DNA of 52,878 nt from CADCTM01 sp049671305 (GCA_049671305.1 JBATUR010000080.1:1-52878); one strand, 5' to 3'. Counted from the stretch's first letter, positions 1-9,293 are shown. Notes: generated by a model not told the origin, from the sequence alone. Program-made: numbers and translations.

Positions 1-1106
1 TTATTGAGGTGGAAGCCAAAATTTTTGGTGGTTTACCTTATCAGCGCTATCTCTTCTTACTACATTTAACTCATAATAGCTTTGGTGGTCTAGAACATAA
101 AGATAGTTGTTCGTTAATTTATTCCCGATTTGGCTTTCGGGCAAAAGAAAAATATCAACGCTTCATGCAATTAGTAGCGCATGAATTCTTTCACCTCTGG
201 AATGTTAAAAGAATCCGACCAAAAGCTTTGGAAAAGTTTGATTATGAACAGGAAAACTATACAACTTCTTTGTGGTTTAGTGAGGGGACAACCAGTTATT
301 ATGATTTACAAATTCCACTAAGGGCTGGAATTTATGATAATAAAACCTTTTTGGAGAACTTGAGTAAAGAAATTACTCAGTTGCAGCTAACTCCAGGTCG
401 TAAAGTACAGCCTTTAGGAGAGTCAAGTTTTGATGCTTGGATTAAGTTATACCGACGCGATGCTAATAGTAATAACTCGCAAATCTCCTATTACTTAAAA
501 GGGGAAATGGTTTCGTTTTTACTAGATTTGCTAATCCGTTCCCGTCACAGAAATCAGCGGTCTTTTGATAATGTGATGGCGATGATGTGGCAGAGATTTG
601 GTAAAGAGGAAATTGGCTTTACTCCTCAACAACTGCAAGCTGTAATTGAGTCGGTTGCAGAAACAGATTTGAGGGATTTCTTTAACCGTTTTGTAGATGG
701 TACAGATGAGTTACCATTTGATGAATATTTAGAACCATTTGGCTTACGGTTGAATACAGTAGAAGATGCTGTTCCTTATTTGGGCTTAATAGTTAAATCT
801 GAAAATAATCAGGAGGTAATTAAGTTTGTTGATGCCACATCTCCTGCAGCTTTAGCGGGTGTTGATGCGGGGGATGAGTTGTTAGCAATTGATGGTTTGC
901 GAGTCACGGCGGATCAATTAAGCAATCGCTTAAAAGATTACCAAGTTGGTGATACAATTAAGTTAAATATTTTCCATCAAGATGAATTGCAGACTGTATC
1001 TGTAACTCTTGCTGCACCGCAAATTATTCGTTATCAAATTGTGCTAGTTGAAGAGCCAACTCAAGTCCAAAAAGATAATCTTACTGGTTGGTTGGGAGCT
1101 TTTTAA
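1..1106 (+). CDS. M61 glycyl aminopeptidase-like metallopeptidase with PDZ domain, 5'-truncated
   Basis: The reading frame is open to the left edge, so the N-terminal part of the gene lies outside the window; the GTG at 9 is internal. Numbering from that GTG, a zinc-binding HEFFH motif sits at residues 58-62 and the probable third ligand is E92 in WFSEG, the arrangement of gluzincin peptidases. A GGLEH motif at 26-30 precedes it, as is typical of family M61. Residues about 265-335 form a PDZ-like segment (SPAALAGVDAGDELLAIDG). Family M61 proteins cleave N-terminal Gly or Ala from peptides; the physiological role in cyanobacteria is not established. A hairpin follows the stop codon. Confidence 0.88.
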   Translation, partial: IEVEAKIFGGLPYQRYLFLLHLTHNSFGGLEHKDSCSLIYSRFGFRAKEKYQRFMQLVAHEFFHLWNVKRIRPKALEKFDYEQENYTTSLWFSEGTTSYYDLQIPLRAGIYDNKTFLENLSKEITQLQLTPGRKVQPLGESSFDAWIKLYRRDANSNNSQISYYLKGEMVSFLLDLLIRSRHRNQRSFDNVMAMMWQRFGKEEIGFTPQQLQAVIESVAETDLRDFFNRFVDGTDELPFDEYLEPFGLRLNTVEDAVPYLGLIVKSENNQEVIKFVDATSPAALAGVDAGDELLAIDGLRVTADQLSNRLKDYQVGDTIKLNIFHQDELQTVSVTLAAPQIIRYQIVLVEEPTQVQKDNLTGWLGAF

Positions 1107-1134
1107 TAAGTTTTAAGGAGTAATAATAATGTGA

Positions 1135-1154
1135 GGGCGTACCTTGGTGCGCCC
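1135..1154. terminator. Hairpin between convergent genes
   Basis: GGGCGTACC and GGTGCGCCC pair around a TT loop, with one G-T pair. It lies between the converging M61 peptidase and glycosyltransferase genes, so it can serve both strands. No long T-run follows, so its efficiency is uncertain. Confidence 0.5.
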
Positions 1155-1166
1155 AGCAATTTGTGA

Positions 1167-1889
1167 TTATTTGGAACGCTTAAAACCTCCTTGACGATAC
1201 CAGAAAACTAGCAGATTAGGAGAAATTCCCATAAAGTAACCAGCGATGATTAATTGATTAAGTAGTGTTGTTTTGACTACTCCTAATTTCTGCCAGCGCC
1301 TTCCTGAAGTTATGACTGGTGCTGCAATAATGACAATTCTTCCGAGCTTTCTAAGTGCTAGCATTAGCTCAAAATCTTCCATAATTGGTAAGTTAGGAAA
1401 ACCACCAATTTCCTCAAAAACACTTTTTTTCATAAAAATTGCTTGGTCACCGTAAGGCAGCGAGAAAAAACGCGATCGCATATTTACCATTTTTTCAACT
1501 AACCGTAACCCTGGTAATTGAGCATTAATTTGCAATTCAAATGCACCAGCAATAGTTATAGCATCTTGCAACGCTTCCACTAGCAAACAATTAAATTTAG
1601 GAGGTAAATAAGTATCCCCATGCAAAAAGAGCAGAATATCACCTTTAGCAACAGCAGCACCTGCATTCATTTGATGGGAACGTCCAGCATTAGTAGAAAT
1701 TATTTTAATTGATAAAGAAGCTAATCTCTTACTAACAAAATTAACAAGGTTTATTGTTTGATCTCGACTTCCCCCATCAACAACAATTATTTCTAAATCT
1801 GGAGTATCCTGAAGTTTAGTTAATGTTGCTTCAATAGTTGCCGCTTCATTTAGTACTGGAATAATAATCGAAATTTTAGGGTCTTGCAT
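1167..1889 (-). CDS. TIGR04283-type family 2 glycosyltransferase
   Basis: A 240-residue GT-A glycosyltransferase. The N-terminus carries the family 2 signature (SIIIPVLNEAATIEATL), followed by VDGGSRDQT and a LFLHGDT motif that takes the place of the metal-binding DXD. The C-terminal 30 residues are hydrophobic and may associate with the membrane. These features match the small 'rSAM/selenodomain-associated transferase 2' class (TIGR04283). The gene lies 41 bp downstream of a TIGR04282 transferase on the same strand; the two families are commonly adjacent and have been linked to arsenosugar synthesis. No radical-SAM ArsS or ArsM methyltransferase is seen in the window, so the substrate is inferred only. 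Confidence 0.82.
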   Translation of the reverse strand: MQDPKISIIIPVLNEAATIEATLTKLQDTPDLEIIVVDGGSRDQTINLVNFVSKRLASLSIKIISTNAGRSHQMNAGAAVAKGDILLFLHGDTYLPPKFNCLLVEALQDAITIAGAFELQINAQLPGLRLVEKMVNMRSRFFSLPYGDQAIFMKKSVFEEIGGFPNLPIMEDFELMLALRKLGRIVIIAAPVITSGRRWQKLGVVKTTLLNQLIIAGYFMGISPNLLVFWYRQGGFKRSK

Positions 1890-1930
1890 TTAACTGTATA
1901 ATCGAAGCCCATACCAGCTTAACAGCAACT

Positions 1931-2539
1931 TTAATCGTTGTCGGAATCTAAAACAGCCAAATCTTCTGGACGATCAATATCACTAAGTATCGGTAGATAT
2001 GCTACTGCTAACTCCAACTTTTGAATAATATTTTTGGTTTGTTCGAGAACTTGCGCCGTGCTCCAGGTTATTCCTATAAATAACTCTGAAACTAAGTAAT
2101 TTAATCCAATTAAATAATAACCACCATCCGTTGCCGGTCCCAGTACCAAGTCATGTTTATTAAGTGCTTGAAAGGCATCTGCCATCAATTCTGCCTTTAA
2201 ATCTGGGCAGTCAATACCAATTAAGACAACTCGGTTTATTCCCGCCTCAAAAGCTGCCTGAAATGCCGCTGCCATGCGACAACCAATATCTCCCTGACTT
2301 TGCTGTTTATAAGTAAGATTTCCTAACCAGTTTTGCATTAATTGTTGATTGCCACCTGTAAAATGAATTTCCAGAGATGTAGAATTTATCACTTGTAATT
2401 TCTTCGCTTCAGCTAGCTTTTGTTCGGTCATCTGACGCTGAAATTTTGCCGCACCTTCTGCACCTAATACTGGTATTAATCTTGTCTTCGTTTTTCCTGG
2501 TTCTGGATAACGAGTAAACATAATTAAGCATTCTTTCAC
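1931..2539 (-). CDS. TIGR04282-type (DUF2064) glycosyltransferase
   Basis: A 202-residue nucleotidyl/glycosyltransferase-fold protein. The N-terminal FTRYPEPGKTKTRL motif, an IGIDCPDL motif near the middle, and ATDGGYYLIG are diagnostic of DUF2064/TIGR04282. The start is GTG at 2539; the ATG at 2521 would cut into the first beta strand (CLIMFTRYP), so GTG is preferred. The gene is probably cotranscribed with the downstream TIGR04283 transferase. Named arsenosugar biosynthesis members exist in this family, but the specificity here cannot be read from sequence. Confidence 0.82.
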   Translation of the reverse strand: MKECLIMFTRYPEPGKTKTRLIPVLGAEGAAKFQRQMTEQKLAEAKKLQVINSTSLEIHFTGGNQQLMQNWLGNLTYKQQSQGDIGCRMAAAFQAAFEAGINRVVLIGIDCPDLKAELMADAFQALNKHDLVLGPATDGGYYLIGLNYLVSELFIGITWSTAQVLEQTKNIIQKLELAVAYLPILSDIDRPEDLAVLDSDND

Positions 2540-2586
2540 TATTTATTGATTTCCTCTAAAAAAACAACATTGCTTAATCTTAATAA

Positions 2587-2607
2587 AGACGTTCCGCTGG
2601 AACGTCT
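2587..2607. repeat. Short dispersed-type palindrome AGACGTTCC-GCT-GGAACGTCT
   Basis: A perfect 9-bp inverted repeat with a 3-nt spacer, followed by CTACAAA. It sits 16 bp downstream of the nadA stop, between nadA and the transferase pair. Palindromes of the form GAGACGTTnn...nnAACGTCTC are scattered through many cyanobacterial genomes. Only one copy is seen here, and it may act as a terminator for nadA. Confidence 0.55.
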
Positions 2608-2622
2608 CTACAAACAAAAATA

Positions 2623-3591
2623 CTACATACTCATTTCTAGCATTCGTTGCATAGGTTGCAGTGCGGCAACTCTAATTGCTTCTGGCATGGTGATTTCTGG
2701 TTGCCGATTCTCCATTGCTAGGTACAACTTTTCTAAAGTATTCAATCGCATATAAGGACATTCATTGCAGGCACAATTACTCATTCCTGGTGCAGGAATA
2801 AACTGCTTATTTGGAGTTTGTTTTTGCATTTGATGAATGATTCCGGGTTCAGTCGCTACAATAAACTTCTGACTAGAACTAGTGCGAGAATACTTTAATA
2901 ATGCTGTTGTTGAACCAATGTAACTAGCGTGGCGTAAAACCGGAGGTTCGCATTCGGGATGAGCAATTATTTCAGCATCTGGATGTGCCATTTTTAGCCC
3001 AATCAGCTTTTTCTCAGAGAAGGTTTCATGGACAATACAGCTACCTTGCCATAACACTAAATCACGACCAGTTTGTTCCATTACATAACGTCCCAAATTG
3101 CGGTCGGGGGCAAAGATGATCGGTTGATCTTTGGGAATTTGATTGACAATTTGAACAGCGTTGGAACTGGTACAAATAATGTCGCTCATTGCCTTGATTT
3201 CTGCGCTACAATTAATGTAAGAAATCACTAAATGATCGGGATATTGTGCTTTAAATTCGGCAAAAGCATCAGCAGGACAACTATCAGCAAGAGAACATCC
3301 GGCATTTAAATCAGGTAGCAGCACCAATTTATTAGGATTAAGGATTTTTGCCGTTTCTGCCATGAAGTGGACACCTGCAAAAACGATGACATCAGCATTT
3401 GTGCTAGCTGCTTGCTGAGAAAGTCCTAAAGAATCACCTAAATAATCCGCAATATCTTGAATATCAGGGTCTTGGTAGTAATGAGCCAGAATAACTGCGT
3501 TAAGCTTCTGCTTGAGGGCGTTTATTGCCTCAAATAAGTCATGGGGTAGCGCTGGTTTAATTTGGGTGGGTTGGGCGGCAAGGGTAAACAA
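2623..3591 (-). CDS. nadA: Quinolinate synthase NadA
   Basis: A 322-residue enzyme that condenses iminoaspartate with dihydroxyacetone phosphate to quinolinate, the first ring-forming step of de novo NAD synthesis. An AHYYQDPDIQDIADYLGDS motif is near the N-terminus. The three cysteine sites expected to hold the oxygen-sensitive [4Fe-4S] cluster are present: NAGCSLADSC, QGSCIVHE and CACNECPYM. The start is TTG at 3591, since an in-frame stop lies just upstream and no ATG precedes the conserved region. nadB and nadC are not adjacent. Length is normal for the family. Confidence 0.96.
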   Translation of the reverse strand: MFTLAAQPTQIKPALPHDLFEAINALKQKLNAVILAHYYQDPDIQDIADYLGDSLGLSQQAASTNADVIVFAGVHFMAETAKILNPNKLVLLPDLNAGCSLADSCPADAFAEFKAQYPDHLVISYINCSAEIKAMSDIICTSSNAVQIVNQIPKDQPIIFAPDRNLGRYVMEQTGRDLVLWQGSCIVHETFSEKKLIGLKMAHPDAEIIAHPECEPPVLRHASYIGSTTALLKYSRTSSSQKFIVATEPGIIHQMQKQTPNKQFIPAPGMSNCACNECPYMRLNTLEKLYLAMENRQPEITMPEAIRVAALQPMQRMLEMSM

Positions 3592-3819
3592 GTCGGGTTA
3601 CCTCAAGATGAAGGTTTGAGTAGTTATAGTTGAATTTACCAAAAATTTTGCCGATTGTGTTGTGGGGCGACAGCATTTTGCGGCTGAAAACGGCTTGCTA
3701 AGGCTTGATTAGAGGTTTATTAACTAATAATTAAAGAAAAGAAATAGTATTAAAATTTAAAATCTGTTAAAACCGCGACAGCTTTTCTATGCTGGAAAAG
3801 GATTAATAAAAAAATCAGT

Positions 3820-4758
3820 ATGACCAGTCATCACAAAAGTTCAATTAAAATCGCCGTTGTTGGGGATGTCCACGATTTATGGGAAGCAGAAGATGCGATC
3901 GCCTTACAAAAGCTAGCTGTTGATTTAGTGCTGTTTGTCGGCGATTTTGGCAACGAGTCAGTCAATGTGGTGCGCCAAATTGCCTCAATGAATCTCAAAA
4001 AAGCCGCCATCATGGGCAATCACGACGCCTGGTATACTGCCTCAGACTGGGGACGCAAACGCTGTCCTTATGACCGTCAAAAAGAAGACTGGGTGCAGCA
4101 ACAATTAGACTTATTAGGTAAAACCCATGTCGGATATGGCAAGTTAGACTTTCCCGAATTCCAGCTTTCCGTGGTTGGCAGTCGTCCTTTTAGTTGGGGT
4201 GGCGAACTTTGGAAAAACGATCAATTTTATCGCAAACGCTATGGTATCACCAACTTTGACGACTCTGCTGCACGCATAATTGCCGCCGCCGAGAGTGCCG
4301 CTTATGAAACAATTATTTTCGTGGGTCATAATGGTCCAACAGGATTAGGTAATCGTCCTGAAGATATTTGTGGCAAAGACTGGCAACCCATTGGGGGAGA
4401 TTATGGTGATCCAGATTTAGAAATAGCGATCGCCAAAACCCAAGCATTAGGCAAAAAAATTCCCCTCGTTACCTTTGGTCATATGCACCACAACCTGCGC
4501 CATACTAAAGAAAAACTCAGAACCGCCATCTCAACCACAGCAGACACAGTATATTTAAACTCCGCCAGCGTACCGCGCATCATCCACACCGAAACCAACA
4601 AACTACGAAATTTTTCCCTAGTTTCCCTAGAATCAGGAGTAGTTAGCCAAATATCCCTAATTTGGGTCGGGAAAGACTATGATATTGCCTCAGAACAACT
4701 ACTTTATCGCCGTAGTTCACCGATTATTGAGGAACCTGTTTGTATTCAGTCGCCATAA
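3820..4758 (+). CDS. TIGR04168-type metallophosphoesterase
   Basis: A 312-residue calcineurin-like phosphoesterase. The dimetal motifs appear in order: GDVHD near the N-terminus, GDFGNE, GNHDAW, VGHNGP and GHMHHN. The arrangement matches the cyanobacterial and plant TIGR04168 family. The substrate is unknown. The gene stands alone upstream of tRNA-Ser, with ATG start and divergent from nadA. There is no signal peptide, so it is probably cytoplasmic. Confidence 0.85.
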   Translation: MTSHHKSSIKIAVVGDVHDLWEAEDAIALQKLAVDLVLFVGDFGNESVNVVRQIASMNLKKAAIMGNHDAWYTASDWGRKRCPYDRQKEDWVQQQLDLLGKTHVGYGKLDFPEFQLSVVGSRPFSWGGELWKNDQFYRKRYGITNFDDSAARIIAAAESAAYETIIFVGHNGPTGLGNRPEDICGKDWQPIGGDYGDPDLEIAIAKTQALGKKIPLVTFGHMHHNLRHTKEKLRTAISTTADTVYLNSASVPRIIHTETNKLRNFSLVSLESGVVSQISLIWVGKDYDIASEQLLYRRSSPIIEEPVCIQSP

Positions 4759-4790
4759 TTGCACTGATGCTGGTAGAATAAATTAGCTCT

Positions 4791-4875
4791 GGAGAGGTGG
4801 CAGAGTGGTCGATCGCGTCCGACTTGAAATCGGATGAACCGAAAGGTTCCGGGAGTTCGAATCTCCCCCTCTCCG
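4791..4875 (+). tRNA. tRNA-Ser(UGA)
   Basis: The acceptor arms GGAGAGG and CCTCTCC pair, with discriminator G at 4875. The anticodon stem TCCGA/TCGGA encloses loop CTTGAAA (anticodon TGA). A long variable arm (GAACCGAAAGGTTC) is typical of serine tRNAs. The T arm is GGGAG-TTCGAAT-CTCCC. CCA is not encoded. Confidence 0.96.
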
Positions 4876-4877
4876 TT

Positions 4878-4910
4878 CCCTGTCTTGATCTGCCCAAAAC
4901 ATAGACAGGG
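4878..4910. terminator. Possible hairpin after tRNA-Ser
   Basis: CCCTGTCT and AGACAGGG form an 8-bp inverted repeat with a 17-nt loop, directly after the tRNA and before the converging hpt gene. No T-run follows on the tRNA strand. Confidence 0.35.
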
Positions 4911-4925
4911 TAAGCAATAAAGGCA

Positions 4926-5888
4926 TTAGCCCAGCAAAATGGCGCTAGGAAAAATCAAATATTCTAGGAAAAAGAGTTTCCAGATGAACTGATAATAACC
5001 AGCAATCGCATTTTTATCCTGCAAATCAACATCCCAGCTTTGCCACCACATCAAACCCAAAGCTACCAAATGGATACTCAGCAAAAACGGCAAGTTAACA
5101 GAATTTAGCCCTAAACCTGCTAGCATCATGCCCAAATAACAAATAGTTAACACCCAACGGGCAATATTAAACACCACAGGTTTACCCAATTGGATCGTAA
5201 AAGTGGTGATGTTGTATTGCTTATCGCCCTCCATATCAGGGATATCTTTAAAAATAGCGATCGCAAAGGTAAACACCAAAATAAACCCCGTCAGCGCCCA
5301 CACAGCAGGCGTAGGCAGCATCAAAACATTTCTTTGTTCTAGCCAGCTAAAGTGAAAAAATAGCCCTAAATTAACAACAACTCCCCGTACAAAAAAAATA
5401 CACAATGCCGCCCAAACCGGGAACCGCTTCAACCTAATCGGTGGCAAAGAATAAGCCGTACCAATAGCTAAACTAACGCCCACCATTAACAATAACCAAG
5501 GACCAAGTAACCAAGCCAAAAGCAGTGCTAAAATACCAAGAAAGCCAACAATTACTTGCCCTTGTCGTAGCGAAAATTCGCCAGAGGCAACAGGCAGATC
5601 CGGCTTATTAATTTGGTCAATTTCCACATCCTCCAATTGATTTAAGCCAACAATATAAATATTGCCAGACAAACAAGCAATCCAAGTGCCCAGCAACTGT
5701 AACCAGCTATGACTAGAAGCTAAGTTGTGCAGCAAAGTGGCATTATCAAAAGTCGTCGCTAAAGTAATAACATACAACGCCAAAACACTAAGACTTGTGC
5801 CAATAATTGTGTGAGGACGCGAGAATTTCCAAAAAGCATAAAACCATTGGCTAGGTTGCTGAAATAAATTAGTTTGAGAATTAATCAT
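4926..5888 (-). CDS. Homogentisate phytyltransferase (UbiA family)
   Basis: A 320-residue polytopic prenyltransferase, a homolog of Synechocystis Slr1736 and plant VTE2. It joins phytyl diphosphate to homogentisate, the committed step of tocopherol synthesis. Both Asp-rich diphosphate-binding motifs are visible: NQLEDVEIDQINKPDLP in the first third and KDIPDMEGDKQYN further on. About nine hydrophobic segments alternate with short loops. The gene lies 46 bp downstream of a tocopherol-type methyltransferase on the same strand, which supports the assignment over other UbiA enzymes such as chlorophyll synthase. Confidence 0.9.
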   Translation of the reverse strand: MINSQTNLFQQPSQWFYAFWKFSRPHTIIGTSLSVLALYVITLATTFDNATLLHNLASSHSWLQLLGTWIACLSGNIYIVGLNQLEDVEIDQINKPDLPVASGEFSLRQGQVIVGFLGILALLLAWLLGPWLLLMVGVSLAIGTAYSLPPIRLKRFPVWAALCIFFVRGVVVNLGLFFHFSWLEQRNVLMLPTPAVWALTGFILVFTFAIAIFKDIPDMEGDKQYNITTFTIQLGKPVVFNIARWVLTICYLGMMLAGLGLNSVNLPFLLSIHLVALGLMWWQSWDVDLQDKNAIAGYYQFIWKLFFLEYLIFPSAILLG

Positions 5889-5934
5889 TAGTCAGTATCA
5901 CATCTGTTAAATCATCCGCTGCCGACGCTGCCGT

Positions 5935-6783
5935 TTATTTATTGGCACAAAGCAAGCCGTAGCGAATTAAACCACGCCGATAGCCACGACTCATCAACCC
6001 TAGGGAGAGTGCAGCTTGTATCGTACCCCAACCACTTTGCAGCAAGGCAAACAAAGCCTGGGGTTCAAAGGCTGAATCAATTACGATATCCCAAAACGGC
6101 TCAACTGCATCTGACCAATCTGCTGTGCGAATATCTTGGAAAGGTAGATTATCAGCAATTTCGGCATATTCTGGCAACGAAATTACATAAGGTAGGCAAT
6201 AAACCCGATAAATATCAGCTAGATGCTGCCTTTCTTCCGTCGTCAATGCACCCGTTGCCGGAGTTATGGGGCGATGACACCAAGTTGCCATCAAAAAAGT
6301 GCCGCCTGGTTTTAGTACCCGGTAGCATTCAGCCAAGAATTTCTGCTTATCCGGCATATGTTCGCCGCTTTCCATCGACCAGACAAAATCAAAGGAATCA
6401 TCGCTAAAAGGCATCTCTAAGGCGTCAGCTACCTCAAAACGGACTCTTGAGGTCAAATCAGCCTCTTGGGCGCGTTGAGCGGCTCTCTTTGCCTGTATGG
6501 GGCTGAGAGTGATACCCGTTGCTGAGGCGTTGAACTTTTCTGCTAGGTAGAGGGAACTACCACCGATACCACAGCCAACATCAAGAATATTGGAAGCCTG
6601 CCCAATACCTGCCCAAATCAGCAGTTCTTCAATTAAATCAATTTGTGCCTGACGGCGGTCTTTTTTCTCATTACCCGTTGCACCATAATAGCCGTGGTGC
6701 ATATGTTCACCCCAAACTTGCTCCCATAAACCGGAAGAAGCATCATAAAATTGTTGAATTTGAGTTTTGAGAGTGGAAGTCAT
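5935..6783 (-). CDS. Gamma-tocopherol C-methyltransferase-like enzyme
   Basis: A SAM-dependent methyltransferase of about 282 residues. The SAM site is ILDVGCGIGGSSLYLAEKF, followed by the acidic motif VADALEMPF and the post-I motif SMESGEHMPDK. These agree with gamma-tocopherol methyltransferases (Slr0089/VTE4), which make alpha-tocopherol. The ATG at 6783 is preferred; the frame stays open to a TTG at 6840 but those residues look unlike the family. Pairing with hpt supports a tocopherol role. Related MPBQ methyltransferases or sarcosine methyltransferases are less likely alternatives. Confidence 0.85.
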   Translation of the reverse strand: MTSTLKTQIQQFYDASSGLWEQVWGEHMHHGYYGATGNEKKDRRQAQIDLIEELLIWAGIGQASNILDVGCGIGGSSLYLAEKFNASATGITLSPIQAKRAAQRAQEADLTSRVRFEVADALEMPFSDDSFDFVWSMESGEHMPDKQKFLAECYRVLKPGGTFLMATWCHRPITPATGALTTEERQHLADIYRVYCLPYVISLPEYAEIADNLPFQDIRTADWSDAVEPFWDIVIDSAFEPQALFALLQSGWGTIQAALSLGLMSRGYRRGLIRYGLLCANK

Positions 6784-7091
6784 TACAAGCCCGCGTTTAT
6801 GCTTAACCGCAATTAGCCTATCAGACAAATTCCCTTCCAATCGTTATCATGGGATAGATTTTAGGGAATTTTAAGCCCTTTAGCTATTAATGGCATAGCT
6901 AGAGGGCTTACTACTTGACAAATTTACACCTATCTGAATTAAAATTATTTAAATTTAGCCATAAAATTCTTGACAAATAATTGAATAATGTATTTAGAAA
7001 GCGTGTTTTAATTAATGATATTTTCAACAATTTATCTGCCTCAATCAGGACTATATTAGCAAGGCTCTCACCAGGACTTTAAGTAAGCTAT
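6784..7091. other. Divergent intergenic region
   Basis: This AT-rich stretch separates the tocopherol methyltransferase (minus) from ktrB (plus) and must hold both promoters. An imperfect inverted repeat pairs TAGCTATTAATGGCATAGCTA around 6890-6910. No gene is seen. Confidence 0.4.
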
Positions 7092-8426
7092 ATGACCATT
7101 TCACGAACCATTTGCTTGGGATTTTTTGCCGTCATTATTCTCGGTACACTCTTACTATCGATGCCTTTTTCTAGTAGTCATGGTAGGTGGGAGGAGCCGA
7201 TAGTAGCCTTGTTTACAGCAACATCTGCTGTTTGTGTGACTGGTTTATCAGTTGTCGATCCTGGAACCTATTTTTCTTTTTGGGGGCAGCTTATTATTGT
7301 GGCACTCGTGCAGATTGGAGGGCTAGGTTATATGACAACTACCACCTTTTTAATCTTGTTAGTGGGAAGGCGGTTTGACTTGAGGCAAAAAATGGCAATT
7401 CAGCAAGCCTTAGATCGAACAGGTATGCAGGATAGCGCTCAAATGATTCGCTCGATTATTGCCACAACAATGATTTTTGAAATTACCGGAATTTTTCTAC
7501 TTTTACCAGTTTTTGCGGCTGATTATGGTTTGGATCAAGGCTTATGGTTAGCAATTTTTCATAGCGTTAATGGTTGGAATAATGGAGGGTTTAGTCTTTT
7601 TCAAGATAGTTTGGTAGGATACCAATCCTCACCCTTGGTAAACCTAACTATTATGGGTTTAATTATTTTTGGTGGTATTGGTTATCAGGTAATTTTTGAG
7701 TTTTATTTATGGTTACGTGCTCGCTGGCTCAAACAACCAGAACACATCATCTTTTCTTTGAATTTCAAAGTAACTATTAGTACAACAGCCATTCTTTTGG
7801 TAGTGGGAACAATTGCCATTTTACTAACAGAAATCAATAACCCACAAACCCTTGGTTCTATGGATTTTGGAACTAAAATAATGGTAGCCTTGTTTCATTC
7901 TGTAACGCCCCGAACCGCAGGATTTGATACGATAAATATTGGAAAAATGACCGAAACAGGTTTATTTATTACCATCGCCTTAATGTTTATTGGCGCAAGT
8001 CCTGGCGGAACTGGAGGCGGTATTAAAACCACCACGTTTCGGATTTTAGCAAAAAGCACAAAAGCGATTTTACAAGGTAAAGAAGAAGTTGAACTTTATC
8101 AGCGTCAAGTGCCAATGCCTCTGATTTTAAAAGCGATTGGCGTGTTAGTTGGTTCAGCGACAACTGTAGTTATTTCAACTATATTGATTTCGATCACAGA
8201 TTCAGAATTCAAGTTTATTCAAATCTTGTTTGAAGTCGTCTCTGCTTTTGCCACAGTCGGTCTTTCTACTGGTATCACAGCATCACTTTCAGCCACCGCC
8301 AAAGTAATTATAATTGCTACGATGTATATCGGTAGAGTGGGTATTTTACTACTAATGTCAGCTCTGATTGGTGACCCCCGCCCTAGTTCTATTCACTATC
8401 CCGAAGAAAACTTATTAGTTGGATAG
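7092..8426 (+). CDS. ktrB: Potassium uptake channel subunit KtrB (TrkH family)
   Basis: A 444-residue membrane protein with four repeated pore modules. Filter-like glycine segments are visible: SAVCVTGLS, NGWNNGGFS, RTAGFDTINIG and AFATVGLSTG. The GASPGGTGGGIKTTTF segment corresponds to the flexible intramembrane gate of the third module. Family members carry Na+-dependent K+ uptake and are important in cyanobacterial osmotic and salt response. A KtrA-type regulatory subunit is encoded 174 bp downstream. Length fits KtrB rather than the longer TrkH. Confidence 0.92.
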   Translation: MTISRTICLGFFAVIILGTLLLSMPFSSSHGRWEEPIVALFTATSAVCVTGLSVVDPGTYFSFWGQLIIVALVQIGGLGYMTTTTFLILLVGRRFDLRQKMAIQQALDRTGMQDSAQMIRSIIATTMIFEITGIFLLLPVFAADYGLDQGLWLAIFHSVNGWNNGGFSLFQDSLVGYQSSPLVNLTIMGLIIFGGIGYQVIFEFYLWLRARWLKQPEHIIFSLNFKVTISTTAILLVVGTIAILLTEINNPQTLGSMDFGTKIMVALFHSVTPRTAGFDTINIGKMTETGLFITIALMFIGASPGGTGGGIKTTTFRILAKSTKAILQGKEEVELYQRQVPMPLILKAIGVLVGSATTVVISTILISITDSEFKFIQILFEVVSAFATVGLSTGITASLSATAKVIIIATMYIGRVGILLLMSALIGDPRPSSIHYPEENLLVG

Positions 8427-8600
8427 TTAGTTAACAAATATCCAAGCTATCAGTAATGGAAAGATTCCTGAATGGTATTGAGTCCTGAGCATGAATCGAG
8501 CAAGATTCAGGGTTAAATTAGGGATAATAGCGCTATTAGAGTTATGCAAATTAAGTAGCTAATACCTAGCTAAAATCACATCAAATCAAGGAATAAATCA

Positions 8601-9293
8601 ATGTTTTCACCGATAAATTTTTTTCAAAAGCAGCGTTTAGAAAATCAACATTTTGCTGTCATTGGCTTAGGACGTTTTGGACGGGCAGTTTGCTCTGCCT
8701 TGCACAAACTAGGCTATCAAGTATTAGGAACTGATATTGATGAACGACGAGTTGCCCAAGCTTTGACAGATCAAATAGTTGCTCATGCTATACAACTAGA
8801 TTCTACAGAACCAGGAGCCTTAAAAGAAGCCGGAATTTTTGAGTTTGATACGGTAATTATTGCCATTGGTAACTATTTACAAGAAAGCATTATTACTACT
8901 TTGAATGTCAAGGAAGCTGGTGTGTCTCATGTTATTGCCAAAGCTTCCTCAGAAATTCACGGAAAATTGTTGCAGCGAGTTGGTGCAGATCGTGTAGTGT
9001 ATCCAGAAGCAGATGCAGGTTGTGCCTTGGCGCGATCGCTAACCAAACCCTCTATCCTAGACCGATTCGATCTAGATGCTAATAATAGTATCGTGGAAGT
9101 TAGAGTACCCGCAGCCTTTGATAACCGCACAATTACAGAAGTTGGACTGCGGATGCGTTATGGTTTAAATCTATTGGCAATTGGTGAAAATGATCAATTT
9201 GAAATTAATCCTGAACCAAATAAACGCCTCGAAAAAGGCATGGTTATGGTAGTAATTGGCTCAAATAAAGATATTGATCGTCTGCCAATCTAA
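8601..9293 (+). CDS. ktrA: Potassium uptake regulatory subunit KtrA (RCK domains)
   Basis: A 230-residue cytosolic gating-ring subunit. The Rossmann motif VIGLGRFGRAV is at residues about 20-30, with acidic TDIDERR ending the second beta strand for nucleotide binding (RCK_N). A TrkA_C domain occupies roughly the last 80 residues (SIVEVRVPAAFDNRTI onward). In the family it binds ATP/ADP and c-di-AMP and opens KtrB. It directly follows ktrB; the 174-bp gap could hold a separate promoter. The third cyanobacterial component, KtrE, is not nearby. Confidence 0.92.
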   Translation: MFSPINFFQKQRLENQHFAVIGLGRFGRAVCSALHKLGYQVLGTDIDERRVAQALTDQIVAHAIQLDSTEPGALKEAGIFEFDTVIIAIGNYLQESIITTLNVKEAGVSHVIAKASSEIHGKLLQRVGADRVVYPEADAGCALARSLTKPSILDRFDLDANNSIVEVRVPAAFDNRTITEVGLRMRYGLNLLAIGENDQFEINPEPNKRLEKGMVMVVIGSNKDIDRLPI

